NCBI RefSeq assembly: GCF_900112035.1
Contig: NZ_FOKC01000004.1
Span: forward strand, 280,228-344,227
Source: Nocardioides alpinus
GTDB lineage: Bacteria > Actinomycetota > Actinomycetes > Propionibacteriales > Nocardioidaceae
Length of the DNA stretch: 64,000 nt
Direction: 5' to 3'
The position numbers and the translations under genes are program-made. Below are positions 34,361 through 45,520 of the stretch, piece after piece. The notes below the pieces were generated by a model. That model saw only the letters and a list, made by a program, of their open reading frames with translations, was not told the DNA's origin and made no database searches. Positions within the stretch are counted from its first letter, which is position 1. The number at the start of each line of letters is the position of its first letter.

Positions 34361-35791
34361 ATGACCACCACCTCGGACCTCCGCTCCTCGACCAGCAGCC
34401 CGCTGGTCGAGGACCTGGACGCCTCCGGGATCCTCACCTCGATCCGCTCCCGCAAGGCGGCCGAGGATCAGGCCGCTGCCGACGTCCTCGCCCTCGCCGC
34501 CGCCTGGGCCGACCTGCACCCACCGGAGTCCCTCCACGGTGCCGCGTCCTTCACCACCACCGGCGGCCTCGGTCGTGAGCACGAGGAACCCATCGCCGGC
34601 CCCGGCTGCCCGCTCGTCGCGGAGTTCTGCATCGCCGAGCTCGGCACCGTCCTCGGGATCACCACCACCGCGGCGAAGAAGCTCATCGGCCACGCCCTCG
34701 AGCTCCGCCACCGCCTCCCCCGACTCTGGTCACAGGTCCACACCGGTGCCGTCCCCGCGTGGCGAGCACGCCTGGTCGCTGAGACCACCATCCACTGCTC
34801 TCCCGCCCTCACCCCCGAAGCGGCCGGGTGGATCGACACGCAGGTCGCCGCCGTCACCGGCAAGATCGGCCCCGCCCAGCTCGACCGCCTCCTCGCCGAA
34901 ACCCTCAAACGCTTCGACCTCGCCACACCCGACCCGGCCGCGGACCCCGAGGACGGGTGGCAGCACGTCGACCCCCGCCACGCCACCATCGACACCGACG
35001 ACGTCCACTACGCCGGCACCCTCCACCTCGAAGCAGACATCGACCTGGCCGACGGACTCGACCTCGACCGCGCCCTCACCCACGGAGCTGCGGTCCAGAA
35101 GGCCCTCGGCTCCGACCTGTCCTTGGATGCCCGACGGGCGAAGGCCCTCGGGGACCTCGCCCGCACCCAGACCGCGCTCGACCTGTTCTCCCAGGGCAAG
35201 ACCGGATCCAAGGATTCTGACGGCCTACCCGTCGCGCGGGAGGTCGTCGTCCACGCCCACTTCGACGCCGAGTTCATGCCGGACGGACAGACCATGTTCG
35301 GGCTGACCGGTCGGCTCGAGAACGGTCAGCGCCTCGCGCTCCTCGACCAGCTCAAGAGTTGGTGCGGCGACTCGCGGACCAAGATCACCGTCAAGCCCGT
35401 CATCGACCTCACCAGAGAACTCTCCGCACCCGGCTACGCGATCCCTGACCGGATCCGCGAGCACGTGATTCTCCGCGACGGCACCTGTGTGTTCCCGTGG
35501 TGCACCCGACCCGCACGGGGCTGCGACATCGACCACATCGACGCTTACGACCATCAAGCTGACACCGAACACCGGCCGCAACCCGGGCCGACGAGCACCC
35601 AGAATCTGGCTGCATTGTGTCGCTTCCACCATCGGTTGAAGACGCACACGGCCTGGCGCTACGAGATGACCGCACCCGGGACCTTCGTCTGGACCAGCCC
35701 CCACAGCCACCGCTTCCGACGCGACCGAGACGGCAGCACCGCACTTGACCCACCAGATGCACTCGACGTTCCGCGACCCCGCCGACCATGA
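34361..35791 (+). CDS. DUF222/13E12-type protein with C-terminal HNH domain
   Basis: 476 residues. N-terminal DUF222 region (about 20-340, helical) and a C-terminal HNH: Cys388-Asp-Ile-Asp390-His391, Asn415 in NLAALC and FHHRLKT with His424, plus zinc-type Cys pairs. Likely an HNH nuclease, but activity of this family is poorly known; relatives include the M. tuberculosis REP13E12 proteins. Codon use is somewhat less GC-rich than neighbours (for example GAA, AAA and GCA). No strong ribosome site at ATG 34361. Flanked by the repeat array and a broken gene, which marks an insertion-prone site. Confidence 0.88.
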   Translation: MTTTSDLRSSTSSPLVEDLDASGILTSIRSRKAAEDQAAADVLALAAAWADLHPPESLHGAASFTTTGGLGREHEEPIAGPGCPLVAEFCIAELGTVLGITTTAAKKLIGHALELRHRLPRLWSQVHTGAVPAWRARLVAETTIHCSPALTPEAAGWIDTQVAAVTGKIGPAQLDRLLAETLKRFDLATPDPAADPEDGWQHVDPRHATIDTDDVHYAGTLHLEADIDLADGLDLDRALTHGAAVQKALGSDLSLDARRAKALGDLARTQTALDLFSQGKTGSKDSDGLPVAREVVVHAHFDAEFMPDGQTMFGLTGRLENGQRLALLDQLKSWCGDSRTKITVKPVIDLTRELSAPGYAIPDRIREHVILRDGTCVFPWCTRPARGCDIDHIDAYDHQADTEHRPQPGPTSTQNLAALCRFHHRLKTHTAWRYEMTAPGTFVWTSPHSHRFRRDRDGSTALDPPDALDVPRPRRP

Positions 35792-35802
35792 CCCCGCCCC
35801 AC

Positions 35803-35828
35803 ACCCCGCCACCCACGGATGGCGGGGT
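35803..35828 (+). terminator. Hairpin after the DUF222 gene
   Basis: Perfect 9-bp arms ACCCCGCCA and TGGCGGGGT around an 8-nt loop, 12 nt past the DUF222 stop. 35829-35908 shows nothing else. Confidence 0.65.
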
Positions 35829-35908
35829 CACAGGCACGCCAGGAACCACTCCTTCTCGATCGCGAGGCCGCCGGAGCGAACGCTCCTGCGTGGGCTCACG
35901 GGCATGGC

Positions 35909-36346
35909 TCAACCAAGCTCCCGCCTGGTCTGGTGCGCCCGGCTCGACGTCGGCGATGGTGCCGTCAGGGCATACACCGACCTCGATGCGGCCGCGGTTG
36001 GTGTTGAGCCCGCTGTAGGTCCCTGCGTCGATGTCGACGACCCTGACTGCCGGATCGACGTCGTGACGCGGAACAAGGCCACGGTAGGCGCGTCGGGGTC
36101 ACTCAGCTCCACCTCCGTGTCCTCGATCTCCCCGAGGATCGAGCCGGCAGGCAGAGACTGGACCACGAAGCGGTGCCGCCCGCCCGACGTGGTGAAGCGG
36201 GCCGGCTGACGAACTGTCGGAACTCCCAGGGAGGTCGATGAAGGATGGTCGCAGTCCATCTCGAGGACCGGCTCCGGCGGGGCAACCACCACCACGACTC
36301 CTGCCACGGCGGCCGTGGTCGGCACGTGGCGCACCCTGCCGGCCAT
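35909..36346 (-). pseudogene. Frameshifted remnant of a small exported or membrane protein
   Basis: One minus-strand frame runs from ATG 36346 (MAGRVRHVPTTAAVAGVVVVV, hydrophobic start) through GSILGEIEDTEVELSDPDA, with GC-rich third positions. Near 36070-36095 coding character moves to another frame, which reads RHDVDPAVRVVDIDAGTYS and then RGRIEVGVCPDGTIADVEPG, again with GC-rich third positions, while the first frame turns into Ser/Thr-rich text and stops at 35909. The second frame then runs on without its own stop into the antisense of the DUF222 gene. It starts 10 nt after the prenyl synthase stop, so it was the last gene of the nuo transcript. Family not recognised. Confidence 0.5.
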
Positions 36347-36356
36347 CAGCGATGAG

Positions 36357-37355
36357 TCAGGACGTGCGTGACGCCACGATGTCGGCGAAGGACTCCAGGG
36401 CCGTGCGGACCGGGCCCGGGTCGAGCGCCTCGAGCAGCTTCTTGGCCTGCGTGGCCTGCCCGAGGACGTAGTCGCGGGCCTGGTCCATCGCGGGGTGAGC
36501 GCGCAGGAGCGCCAGTGCTTCGGCGTGCTCGGCGTCGTCGGTCAGCGGGCGCCCCAGCAGCTCGAGGAGCCGGGCGTCGGCGGGGTCGGTGGAGGCCTGG
36601 GCCATGAGGACCGGGAGGGTCGGCACGCCCTCGCGCAGGTCGGTGCCGGGCGTCTTGCCCGAGGTGTCGGACTCGGAGGCGATGTCGAGGATGTCGTCGG
36701 AGAGCTGGAAGGACGAGCCGACGATCTCGCCGTAGGCGCGCAGTGCCTCGACGACCTCGGGGCGGGCGCCACCGAACATGCCGCCGTAGCGCGCCGACGT
36801 CGCGATCAGGGAGCCGGTCTTGCCGGCCACGACCTCGAGGTAGTGGGCGAGCGGGTCCTCCCCCGGCTCCGGCTTCACCGTCTCGAGGATCTGGCCCTCG
36901 ACGAGGCGGGTGAACGTCTGGGCCTGGATCCGTACGGCGTCGGGGCCGAGGTCCGCGGTGAGCTCCGACGACCGGCCGAAGAGGAAGTCGCCGGTGAGGA
37001 TGGCGACGTGGTTGTCCCAGCGGGCGTTGGCCGTGTCGGCCCCGCGACGCAGGGCGGCCTCGTCCATCACGTCGTCGTGGTAGAGCGACGCGACGTGCGT
37101 CAGCTCGACGACACAGGCCGCGGTGAGCACCTCGTCGGACTCCGGGTGCGGACCGGTCTCGGCGGCCAGCAGCACCAGCAGCGGCCGGAACCGCTTGCCG
37201 CCGGCCATCATGAGGTGCGTCGCGGCGCGGGTGACGTAGGGCGTACGGCCCTGGCAGTGCCCGGCGAGCAGCTCCTCGATGCGCGCCAACCGCTCGACCA
37301 GACGCAGCTCCAGTGCGGGGTCGACGACAGGCAGGGCGAGGGGCGAGTCGGTCAC
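36357..37355 (-). CDS. Long-chain polyprenyl diphosphate synthase
   Basis: 332 residues from GTG 37355. Trans-prenyltransferase with both Asp-rich motifs: YHDDVMD (near 93-99) and SDDILDIA (near 219-226), GGKRFRP near 52-58 and KTGSLI near 176-181. Residues before the first motif are small (VASLYHDD), which fits long chains such as the C40-C45 tail of menaquinone. Its GTG overlaps the nuoN stop by 4 nt, so the quinone-tail enzyme is co-translated with complex I, and menG lies at the other end of the operon. Exact chain length cannot be read from sequence. Confidence 0.9.
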   Translation of the reverse strand: MTDSPLALPVVDPALELRLVERLARIEELLAGHCQGRTPYVTRAATHLMMAGGKRFRPLLVLLAAETGPHPESDEVLTAACVVELTHVASLYHDDVMDEAALRRGADTANARWDNHVAILTGDFLFGRSSELTADLGPDAVRIQAQTFTRLVEGQILETVKPEPGEDPLAHYLEVVAGKTGSLIATSARYGGMFGGARPEVVEALRAYGEIVGSSFQLSDDILDIASESDTSGKTPGTDLREGVPTLPVLMAQASTDPADARLLELLGRPLTDDAEHAEALALLRAHPAMDQARDYVLGQATQAKKLLEALDPGPVRTALESFADIVASRTS

Positions 37356-38944
37356 CTGATGAATTCTCCCGCAACCGCCGCCAGGTCGAGCACCGGGCCC
37401 GGCACGATGCCGAGCACGAGGGTCACGGCCGCACCGACGGCGATCGTCGTGGCGGTCAGCACCGACGGGTAGGCCACGCTCGGCCCGTCACCGACGGGCT
37501 CGTCGAAGTACATGACCTTGATGACCCGGATGTAGAGGAACGCGGCGATGATGCTGGCGATCACGGCGGCCACCACCACCGGCCAGGCCCCGGCGGCGAG
37601 CGCCACCGAGAAGACCGCGAGCTTGCCCACGAACCCGGACGTGAGGGGGATGCCCGCCATCGCCAGCAGGAAGAAGGCGAAGACCGCCGCCACGACGGGC
37701 GACTCCTTGCCCAGGCCGGCCCACCGGTCGATCGCGGTGGTCTCGCCACCGGCGTCGCGGACCAGGCTGACCACGGCGAACGCGCCGATCGTCGCGAAGC
37801 CGTACGTCGTGAGGTAGAACAGCACGGCCTGGAGCGAGGTGATCTCGCCGATGGCCAGCTGGTCGGAGGCCTGGAGGCCGAGGACGCCGGTGAGGATGAA
37901 CCCCGTGTGCGCCACGGAGGAGTAGGCCAGCAGCCGCTTGATGTCGCTCTGGGTGATCGCGAGCGCCGCGCCGACGAACATCGACAGGATCGCGACGATC
38001 CAGAGCATCGGCTGCCACGACCAGCGGTCCGCGCCGAGGGCGACGTAGAACAGGCGCATGATCGCCCCGAAGGCGGCGACCTTGGTGCCGGCCGCCATGA
38101 AGGCGGTGACCGGGGTCGGGGCACCCTGGTAGACGTCGGGGGTCCACGCCTGGAAGGGCACGGCGCCGACCTTGAACAGCAGCCCAACGGACAGCAGGCC
38201 GGTGCCGATGAGCAGCAGGGCGGGGCTGCCGACGTCGTTGCGCACCGCCTCGTTGATGGCGGCGAAGTCCAGCGAGCCGGCGTAGCCGTAGAGCAGGGCC
38301 GCGCCGTAGAGGAAGAAGCCGGAGGAGAAGGCGCCGAGCAGGAAGTACTTGAGTGCGGCCTCCTGGCTCAGCAGGCGGCGACGACGCGCCAGCCCGCTCA
38401 AGAGGTAGAGCGGCAGGGAGAGGACCTCGAGGCCGACGAACATGGTCAGCAGGTCGTTGGCGGCCGGGAACAACATCATCCCGAAGACCGCGAACATCAT
38501 CAGCGGGTAGACCTCGGTGTGCTCGCGGTTGGCCACGAGGGCCGCCGTCTCCGCGTCGGTGCCGGGGACTGCCGCCGCCTGGCCGGCGAAGGCCGAGACG
38601 CCGCCGTCGAGGTGGCGCTCCGCGAAGAGCAGCACGCCGCCGATGGCCAGGGCGAGCACGAGCCCCCAGATGAACAGGCTCGGACCGTCGACGGCGATCG
38701 TGCCGCCGACCGCGAGGATGCCGCGCGCGGCACCGTCCTCGTACGTCGTGACGTCCCGTGCGACCAGGACCACGCCGACGAGCGCGACCACGAGGCCCGT
38801 GAGGGCGAGCCCCACCTGGGCGACGTAGCGCAGGCGCCGCGGCGCGAAGGCCTCGACGACCACACCGAGGCAGGCCACACCGAAGACGACCAGGAGAGGC
38901 CAGAGCTCGAAGTAGTCGATGCTGGGCTTGACGAACTCGGTCAC
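37352..38944 (-). CDS. nuoN: NADH-quinone oxidoreductase subunit N
   Basis: 530 residues from GTG 38944, about 14 predicted helices, antiporter-like subunit of the proton-pumping arm. Conserved FVGLEVLSLPLYLLSG with the pump Glu, and KVGAVPFQAWTPDVYQGAPTPVTAFMA with key Lys, are present. Overlaps nuoM and the prenyl synthase by 4 nt each. Confidence 0.95.
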   Translation of the reverse strand: MTEFVKPSIDYFELWPLLVVFGVACLGVVVEAFAPRRLRYVAQVGLALTGLVVALVGVVLVARDVTTYEDGAARGILAVGGTIAVDGPSLFIWGLVLALAIGGVLLFAERHLDGGVSAFAGQAAAVPGTDAETAALVANREHTEVYPLMMFAVFGMMLFPAANDLLTMFVGLEVLSLPLYLLSGLARRRRLLSQEAALKYFLLGAFSSGFFLYGAALLYGYAGSLDFAAINEAVRNDVGSPALLLIGTGLLSVGLLFKVGAVPFQAWTPDVYQGAPTPVTAFMAAGTKVAAFGAIMRLFYVALGADRWSWQPMLWIVAILSMFVGAALAITQSDIKRLLAYSSVAHTGFILTGVLGLQASDQLAIGEITSLQAVLFYLTTYGFATIGAFAVVSLVRDAGGETTAIDRWAGLGKESPVVAAVFAFFLLAMAGIPLTSGFVGKLAVFSVALAAGAWPVVVAAVIASIIAAFLYIRVIKVMYFDEPVGDGPSVAYPSVLTATTIAVGAAVTLVLGIVPGPVLDLAAVAGEFIR

Positions 38945-40428
38945 TGGGGACCCCCCTCCTGGCCGATGCCCACTCCCGTGAGGGTGTCGTGGACGACGGG
39001 ATTGATGACGTCGAGCAGGGGCATCGGGTAGAACCCGAACAGCACGAGTGCGAGCAGCAGCGGCGCGAGGATGCCGACCTCACGCCGGTCGAGGTCGGCC
39101 ACCGGGGCCGCCCCCTCGCGGCCGGGGCCGGTCATGGTGCGCTGGTACATCCAGAGGGCGTAGAACGCCGCCAGGACGATGGCGAGCACCGCGACCGAGC
39201 CGACCAGCCAGTGGTGGTCGAAGGCGGCCACGATGACCATCAGCTCGGAGACGAACGGCGACAGGCCCGGCAGGCCGCAGGCGGCGAGGCCAGCGACCAG
39301 GAAGAACCCGGCGAGCACAGGGGCGGTCTTCTCGACGCCGCCCATCTCGCGGATCGACGCCGTGCCGGTGCGCTGGATCAGGAACCCGGCCACCAGGAAC
39401 ATCAGGGCCGTGGCGATGCCGTGGTTGACCATGTAGAGGATCGCGCCCGTGCCGCCGGTCGGGCTGAACACGAAGATGCCCAGCACGATGAAGCCGAAGT
39501 GCGAGAGCGACGTGAGACCGATCAGGCGCAGGACGTCGTCCTGGCCGATCGCGACCAGCGCGCCGTAGATGATCGAGATGAGCGCGAGCACCACCACGAC
39601 CGGGGTCGCCCACTGCGAGGCGTCGGGCAGGAGCCCGAGGCAGAACCGCAGCATGCCGAAGGTGCCGATCTTGTCGAGGATGCAGACCAGCAGCACCGAG
39701 GTGCCGGGGGTCGCCTTCTCGGTGGTGTCGGCCAGCCAGGTGTGGACCGGGAACATCGGCGCCTTGATCGCGAAGGCGATGAAGAAGCCGACGAAGAGCC
39801 AGCGCTGGGTGATCGGGTCGATGTCGATCGCGGCCAGGTCGGTGAGCAGGAAGCTCGGGTTGCCCTGGTTGGACGAGACGACGTAGAGGCCGATCACCGA
39901 GGCGAGCATGATCAGGCCGCCGGCGAGCTGGTAGATGAGGAACTTCGTCGCGGCGCGGCCGCGGCCCTCGCGGCCGAAGCCACCGATGAGGAAGTACGCC
40001 GGGATCAGCGTCGCCTCGAAGACGACGTAGAAGAGGAGCACGTCGGTCGCGGTGAAGACCGCCAGGGACATCGCCTCGAGCGCGAGGGTCCAGGCGAAGA
40101 ACGCCTTGGCGCCACCGTTGCCCTCGGCCTCGGACTCGCGCCACCCGGCCAGCAGGACGATGGGCACGAGGACGACGGTCAGCAGGACCATCAGCAGGCC
40201 GAGTCCGTCGACGCCGAGCGCGTAGTGCACGCCCATGGCCTCGATCCACACGTGGGTCTCGGTGAGCTGCATGCCTCCGCCCACGTCGTACTGGGTCGCA
40301 GCGACGATGCCGGCGACCAGCGTCGCCCCGGCGAAGCCGAGGCCGACGACACGAGCGAGCGCGCCGGGCACGAAGGCCGTGACGACCGCGCCGACCAGCG
40401 GCAGCAGGATCAGGATTGTCAGGATCAT
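38941..40428 (-). CDS. nuoM: NADH-quinone oxidoreductase subunit M
   Basis: 495 residues, antiporter-like subunit. [20 protein letters not shown] holds the conserved Glu of helix 5, and [15 protein letters not shown] the helix 7-8 Lys region. ATG overlaps the nuoL stop by 4 nt. Confidence 0.95.
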   Translation of the reverse strand: MILTILILLPLVGAVVTAFVPGALARVVGLGFAGATLVAGIVAATQYDVGGGMQLTETHVWIEAMGVHYALGVDGLGLLMVLLTVVLVPIVLLAGWRESEAEGNGGAKAFFAWTLALEAMSLAVFTATDVLLFYVVFEATLIPAYFLIGGFGREGRGRAATKFLIYQLAGGLIMLASVIGLYVVSSNQGNPSFLLTDLAAIDIDPITQRWLFVGFFIAFAIKAPMFPVHTWLADTTEKATPGTSVLLVCILDKIGTFGMLRFCLGLLPDASQWATPVVVVLALISIIYGALVAIGQDDVLRLIGLTSLSHFGFIVLGIFVFSPTGGTGAILYMVNHGIATALMFLVAGFLIQRTGTASIREMGGVEKTAPVLAGFFLVAGLAACGLPGLSPFVSELMVIVAAFDHHWLVGSVAVLAIVLAAFYALWMYQRTMTGPGREGAAPVADLDRREVGILAPLLLALVLFGFYPMPLLDVINPVVHDTLTGVGIGQEGGPQ

Positions 40429-42404
40429 CCGAGGTTCACCGCCAGAAGGACCAGGACCAGCAGCAGGGCGCCGGCGAAGAGGGACAGGGCGTAGGAGCGG
40501 ACAAACCCGTTCTGGACGCGGCGCAGCGTGGTGGACAGGCCACCGACCGCAGCCGAGCCGCCCTCGACGGCACCGTCGACACCGACCCTGTCGAGCGTGG
40601 TCAGGCCACCCACCAGCGAGGCGCCGGGGCGCACCACGACCGCGTCGTTGATCGCGTCGCCGTAGAGGTCGGCCCGCGCGGCGCGCGTCGCGAACGACAC
40701 GTCCTGCGGGGCCTCGCGCGGGATGTCGCGCCTGCCGACGAGGAACCAGGCCGCCGCGACGCCGATGGCGACGACGAGGGTGATGAGCAGGGTGATGACG
40801 ATCGCCGGCAGCGGCGGCTCGTGGTGCTCGGCGTGACCGGTCACCGGCTCGAGCCAGGTGACGATCCAGTCGCCCGCGAGGAGCACGCCACCCAGCACCG
40901 ACAGCGCGGCGAGCACCATCAGCGGGACGGTCATCACCTTCGGCGACTCGTGCGGGTGCACGTCCTTCGCCCAGCGCTTCTCACCGAAGAAGGTCATGAG
41001 CATCAGCCGCGTCATGTAGAAGCCGGTGACACCGGCGCCCAGCATGGCGAGCAGGCCGACCAGCAGGTTGTCCGCCAGCGCCGACTCGATGATCTTGTCC
41101 TTCGACCAGAACCCGGAGAAGCCGGGGAACCCGATGATCGCGAGGTAACCCATCGCAAAGGTCAGGAAGGTGACCGGCATCGCCTTGTTGAGGGCGCCGT
41201 AGTGACGCATGTTCACGTCGTCGTCCATGCCGTGCATGACCGAGCCGGCGCCGAGGAACATGTTGGCCTTGAAGAAGCCGTGCGTGAGCAGGTGGAAGAT
41301 CGCGAACGGGTAGCCCACGGGGCCGAGTCCGGCGGCAAGCATCATGTAGCCGATCTGGCTCATCGTCGATCCGGCCAGCGCCTTCTTGATGTCGTCCTTG
41401 GCGCAGCCGAGGACCGCACCCCACAGGAGCGTGACCGTGGCCACGACCACGACCGCGGTCTGCGCGACCGGGGCGAGCTCGAAGACGAAGTTGGAGCGGA
41501 CCACGAGGTAGACGCCGGCCGTGACCATGGTCGCCGCGTGGATCAGGGCCGACACCGGGGTCGGGCCCTCCATCGCGTCGAGCAGCCACGCCTGCAGCGG
41601 CACCTGGGCGGACTTGCCGCACGCACCGAGCAGCAGCAGGAGCCCGAGGGCGTTGAGGGTGCCCTGGTCGGCCTCGCCGGTCAGCTCGCTCACAGCGCCG
41701 AAGTCGGTGGTGCCGAAGGTGGCGAACATCAGCGCGATCGCCAGTGACAGGCCGATGTCACCGACGCGGTTGATGACGAACGCCTTCTTGGCGGCCGCAG
41801 CCGCGGAGGGCTTGTGCTGCCAGAACCCGATGAGCAGGTAGGACGCCAGGCCGACGCCCTCCCAGCCCAGGAAGAGCCCCACGAAGTCCGCCGAGAGGAT
41901 CAGCGTGAGCATCGCGGCGACGAAGAGGTTGAGGTAGCCGAAGAACCGGCGGCGGCGCGGGTCGTGCTCCATGTAGCCGATGGCGTAGACGTGGATCAGC
42001 GAGCCGACCCCGGTGATCAGCAGCAGGAACAGCGCGGCCAGCTGGTCGTAGAGCAGGTCCATGCCGACGCTGAGCGAGCCGGTCTCGAACCAGGTCCACA
42101 GCTCCTGGCCGACCTGCCGCGACTCGGCGTCGCGGCCCAGCAGCGAGAGGAACAGCACGAGGCTGAGCACGAAGGAGGCGACCGCGGTCGCAGTGCCGAG
42201 GAGGTGGCCGTGCTTGTCGACGGTCGCCCTGAGGGACGCCGGGAGGAACGGCGCGACGCCGAGCAGCAGGACCGCACCGAGCAGCGGCAGCGCGATGACG
42301 AGCCACAGCAGGTCGAACACACCTCCGGCCCCGGTGTCGGGCGCGACCACGGGTATCTCGGTGCCTTCTGCGGCAAGCAGGACTGAGTGGGACAACAGGT
42401 TCAC
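40425..42404 (-). CDS. nuoL: NADH-quinone oxidoreductase subunit L
   Basis: 659 residues from GTG 42404, the largest antiporter-like subunit with the lateral helix and a C-terminal anchor. [49 protein letters not shown] and the ending helix ([15 protein letters not shown]) fit. Begins 10 nt after the nuoK stop. Confidence 0.95.
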   Translation of the reverse strand: MNLLSHSVLLAAEGTEIPVVAPDTGAGGVFDLLWLVIALPLLGAVLLLGVAPFLPASLRATVDKHGHLLGTATAVASFVLSLVLFLSLLGRDAESRQVGQELWTWFETGSLSVGMDLLYDQLAALFLLLITGVGSLIHVYAIGYMEHDPRRRRFFGYLNLFVAAMLTLILSADFVGLFLGWEGVGLASYLLIGFWQHKPSAAAAAKKAFVINRVGDIGLSLAIALMFATFGTTDFGAVSELTGEADQGTLNALGLLLLLGACGKSAQVPLQAWLLDAMEGPTPVSALIHAATMVTAGVYLVVRSNFVFELAPVAQTAVVVVATVTLLWGAVLGCAKDDIKKALAGSTMSQIGYMMLAAGLGPVGYPFAIFHLLTHGFFKANMFLGAGSVMHGMDDDVNMRHYGALNKAMPVTFLTFAMGYLAIIGFPGFSGFWSKDKIIESALADNLLVGLLAMLGAGVTGFYMTRLMLMTFFGEKRWAKDVHPHESPKVMTVPLMVLAALSVLGGVLLAGDWIVTWLEPVTGHAEHHEPPLPAIVITLLITLVVAIGVAAAWFLVGRRDIPREAPQDVSFATRAARADLYGDAINDAVVVRPGASLVGGLTTLDRVGVDGAVEGGSAAVGGLSTTLRRVQNGFVRSYALSLFAGALLLVLVLLAVNLG

Positions 42405-42414
42405 GGGTGCTCCC

Positions 42415-42708
42415 TCAGTACTTCAGCAGGCTGGCGTCGTCGACCGAGGCCGAGCGTCGGGTGCGGAAGATGGTCATGATGATCGCGAGCCCGATGACGA
42501 CCTCGGCAGCTGCCACCACCATCACGAAGAAGGCGGTGATCTGGCCGTCGAGGTTGCCGTGCTGCTTGGCGAAGGCCACGAACGCGAGGTTGCTGGCGTT
42601 GAGCATCAGCTCGACGCACATGAACACCACGATGGCGTTGCGCCGGGTGAGGACACCGACGCAGCCGATCGTGAACAGGATCGCGGAGAGGACGACGTAC
42701 TGGGTCAC
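42415..42708 (-). CDS. nuoK: NADH-quinone oxidoreductase subunit K
   Basis: 97 residues from GTG, three helices. The two buried glutamates of the quinone-to-pump path are in [14 protein letters not shown] and [14 protein letters not shown] overlaps the nuoJ stop by 4 nt. Confidence 0.95.
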   Translation of the reverse strand: MTQYVVLSAILFTIGCVGVLTRRNAIVVFMCVELMLNASNLAFVAFAKQHGNLDGQITAFFVMVVAAAEVVIGLAIIMTIFRTRRSASVDDASLLKY

Positions 42709-43538
42709 TTGTCCACGTCCTCTTCGGTGTTCGCAGGCGCGCCGGACCTGCCCGAGGCCCCGGGCATCGTGGTCGGGTCGCTGTGGCCGTCGAGCCCGCC
42801 GAGCTGGCGGCGTACGTCGTCGATGTCGTCGGCGAGCGCGGGGGCCGAGCGGACCGTGCCGCGGGCGGCGAGCACCCGGGAGACCGACGACTCGGCGGCC
42901 GTGCCGTCGGGCAGCAGGGCCGGGGTGTCGACCGCGTTGTGGCGGGCGTACACACCGGGCGAGGGCAGCGGGCCGAGGTGCTTGCCGTGGTCGGCGTAGT
43001 CGCGCATCCGCTGCGCGGCCATGCTGGCCTGCGTGGGCTTGGGCGTGAGCCGCTCGCGGTGTGCGAGCACCATCGCGCCCACCGCGGCCGTGATCAGCAG
43101 GGCGCTGGTGGCCTCGAAGGCGAAGACGTACTTGGAGAAGAGGATGTTGGCGATGGCCGGCACGTTGCCGCCGGCGTTGGCCTCGTCGAGGCCGACCACG
43201 GTGCCGAAGGCGACCTGGCTGATCCCGACCACCAGGACGGTGCCGAAGGCCAGCCCGACGACGATCGCCATGACCCGCTGGCCACGGATCGTCTCCACGA
43301 CCGAGTCGGAGGCATCGACGCCGATGAGCATCATCACGAACAGGAAGAGCATGAGGATGGCGCCGGTGTAGACGATGATCTGGACCGCGAAGAGGAACGG
43401 CGCATCCATCACGGCGTAGAGGAACGCCAGGCTGATCATCACGACAGCCAGCAGCAGGGCCGCGTGCACGGCCTTGCGCACGAACAGGATACCCAGGGCA
43501 CTGAGCACCATCAGCGGGGCGAGGATCCAGAAGGTCAT
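42705..43538 (-). CDS. nuoJ: NADH-quinone oxidoreductase subunit J
   Basis: 277 residues from ATG 43538, five predicted helices ([13 protein letters not shown] core reads [19 protein letters not shown]). The soluble C-terminal extension of about 100 residues is longer than in E. coli (184 total) and common in actinobacteria. 70 nt separate it from nuoI. Confidence 0.93.
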   Translation of the reverse strand: MTFWILAPLMVLSALGILFVRKAVHAALLLAVVMISLAFLYAVMDAPFLFAVQIIVYTGAILMLFLFVMMLIGVDASDSVVETIRGQRVMAIVVGLAFGTVLVVGISQVAFGTVVGLDEANAGGNVPAIANILFSKYVFAFEATSALLITAAVGAMVLAHRERLTPKPTQASMAAQRMRDYADHGKHLGPLPSPGVYARHNAVDTPALLPDGTAAESSVSRVLAARGTVRSAPALADDIDDVRRQLGGLDGHSDPTTMPGASGRSGAPANTEEDVDK

Positions 43539-43608
43539 GGTCGGGGTCCCCTCGGAGTTGTCGTGCGGAGGAGCGCAGCGCGGGAGGACGAGAACTTCGT
43601 GGGGTGGC

Positions 43609-44169
43609 TCATCGATTCGTACCCCTGTAGTAGTCACCTTCGTCGTCGCCCAGGCGCATGGGGTGCGGCGGCTGCTCCATGCCGGGCAGGAGCGGGGCGA
43701 GCAGGTCGGACTTCTCGTAGATCAGATCGGCGCGGTTGTTGTCGGCCAGCTCGTACTCGTTGGTCATCGTGAGCGCGCGGGTCGGGCACGCCTCGATGCA
43801 CAGGCCGCAGAGGATGCAGCGCAGGTAGTTGATCTGGTAGACGCGGCCGTAGCGCTCGCCGGGGCTGAAGCGCCCGGACCCGTCGGGGTCGTCGGCGTTG
43901 GACGCGCCCTCGACGTAGATCGCGTCGGCCGGGCACGCCCACGCGCACAGCTCGCAGCCGATGCACTTCTCGAGCCCGTCGGGCCAGCGGTTCAGCTGGT
44001 GCCGGCCGTGGAACCGGGGCGCGGTGGGGAGCTTCTCCTCCGGGTACCGCTCGGTGACGACCTTCTTGAACATCGTCCGGAAGGTGACGCCGAACCCGGC
44101 GACCGGGTCCCAGAGGGACTCCTTGATGCCCTTGGAGCTCTCGCCCGAAGCCTGCGGGGACTCACTCAT
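43609..44169 (-). CDS. nuoI: NADH-quinone oxidoreductase subunit I
   Basis: 186 residues, ferredoxin-like subunit with clusters N6a and N6b: [12 protein letters not shown] and [13 protein letters not shown]-terminal amphipathic stretch docks it to the membrane arm. ATG has GGAGAA upstream and overlaps the nuoH end by 8 nt. Confidence 0.96.
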   Translation of the reverse strand: MSESPQASGESSKGIKESLWDPVAGFGVTFRTMFKKVVTERYPEEKLPTAPRFHGRHQLNRWPDGLEKCIGCELCAWACPADAIYVEGASNADDPDGSGRFSPGERYGRVYQINYLRCILCGLCIEACPTRALTMTNEYELADNNRADLIYEKSDLLAPLLPGMEQPPHPMRLGDDEGDYYRGTNR

Positions 44170-45520
44170 GGTTCTCCTCCGCTGAAGCGGTGACGGTGGT
44201 GCGGCGGGTGGCGAACGTCATCGGTGCGGCAGCACCGCGGACCGCGCCGCCGACGGGCATCGGCGGGACGGGGAACCCGCCGGCGAACGCGTCGTGCGGC
44301 TCGTCGTCGGCCCGGACGTCCTCGGCGTCGCCCTGGCCCTTGTCCTTGCCCTCGCCGACGAACATCAGCGCGACGGTCATGACGAGCAGGACGGCGATCG
44401 CAGCCACCAGGTAGGTGCGGTTGATGTTGCCCTCGAGGGAGATGACGCGGATGGTGGCGACGGCCACGATCCAGGCCAGCGAGACCGGGATCAGGACCTT
44501 CCAGCCCAGCGCCATGAACTGGTCGTAGCGCATGCGGGGCAGTGAGCCGCGCAGCCAGACGAACAGGAAGATGAAGATGAAGATCTTGCCGAAGAACCAC
44601 AGCAGCGGCCAGTAGCCGCCGTTGGCGCCCTCCCACACGTTCTCGATGCCCCACGGAGCGGCCCAGCCGCCCAGGAACAGCGTGGTGGCGATGGCCGAGA
44701 CGGTCGCGAGGTTGATGTACTCGGCCAGGAAGAACAGCGCGAACTTCAGGCTGGAGTACTCGGTGTGGAAGCCGCCGACCAGCTCGCCCTCGGCCTCGGG
44801 GAGGTCGAAGGGGGCGCGGTTGGTCTCACCGACCATCGAGATGACGTAGATGACGAACGACGGCATCAGGATCAGGCCGAACCACAGCTTGTCCTGGGCG
44901 TAGACGATCTCCGACGTCGACATCGACCCGGCGTAGAGGAAGACCGCCACCAGCGCCAGGCCCATCGCGACCTCGTAGGAGATCATCTGCGCGCTGGAGC
45001 GCAGGCCACCGAGCAGGGAGTACGTCGACCCGGAGGACCAGCCGCCCAGGACGATGCCGTAGATGCCGATGGATGCGATCGCGAGCATGAAGAGCACGGC
45101 GACCGGCATGTCGGTGAGCTGCAGCGGGGTCATCACGCCGAAGAAGTTGACCTCGGGGCCGAGCGGGATGACCGACCAGGTCACGAACGCAGGGACGACC
45201 GCGATCACGGGGGCCAGGACGAAGACGACCTTGTCGGCCGCCTTGGGGACGATGTCCTCCTTGAGCGCGAGCTTCACGCCGTCGGCCAGCGACTGCAACA
45301 GCCCGAACGGGCCGTGGCGGTTGGGGCCGACGCGGTGCTGCATGCGGGCCACGACCCGGCGCTCGAACCAGATGTTGAAGAGCGTCAGCAGCACCAGGAT
45401 CAAGAAGATGAGGACGGCCTTGAGCACGATCACCCACCACGGGTCCTGGCCGAAGGCGGCCAGGTCGGGCTCGGGCAGGTCCGCCGCGAGCGGCAGGATG
45501 CTCATCACGGTGCCGTTCAT
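44162..45520 (-). CDS. nuoH: NADH-quinone oxidoreductase subunit H
   Basis: 452 residues, about eight helices at the junction of the two arms, lining the quinone channel. [27 protein letters not shown] and [20 protein letters not shown] (loop contacting quinone site) are conserved. The C-terminal ~70 residues extend past the E. coli length and are hydrophilic. Overlaps nuoG by 4 nt. Confidence 0.96.
   Translation of the reverse strand: MNGTVMSILPLAADLPEPDLAAFGQDPWWVIVLKAVLIFLILVLLTLFNIWFERRVVARMQHRVGPNRHGPFGLLQSLADGVKLALKEDIVPKAADKVVFVLAPVIAVVPAFVTWSVIPLGPEVNFFGVMTPLQLTDMPVAVLFMLAIASIGIYGIVLGGWSSGSTYSLLGGLRSSAQMISYEVAMGLALVAVFLYAGSMSTSEIVYAQDKLWFGLILMPSFVIYVISMVGETNRAPFDLPEAEGELVGGFHTEYSSLKFALFFLAEYINLATVSAIATTLFLGGWAAPWGIENVWEGANGGYWPLLWFFGKIFIFIFLFVWLRGSLPRMRYDQFMALGWKVLIPVSLAWIVAVATIRVISLEGNINRTYLVAAIAVLLVMTVALMFVGEGKDKGQGDAEDVRADDEPHDAFAGGFPVPPMPVGGAVRGAAAPMTFATRRTTVTASAEENHE

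Noticed and set aside
35745..36209. A 154-codon plus-strand frame after the DUF222 gene
   Set aside because: Coding signal in this stretch is on the minus strand (the broken gene), and the plus frame shows no protein-like pattern.
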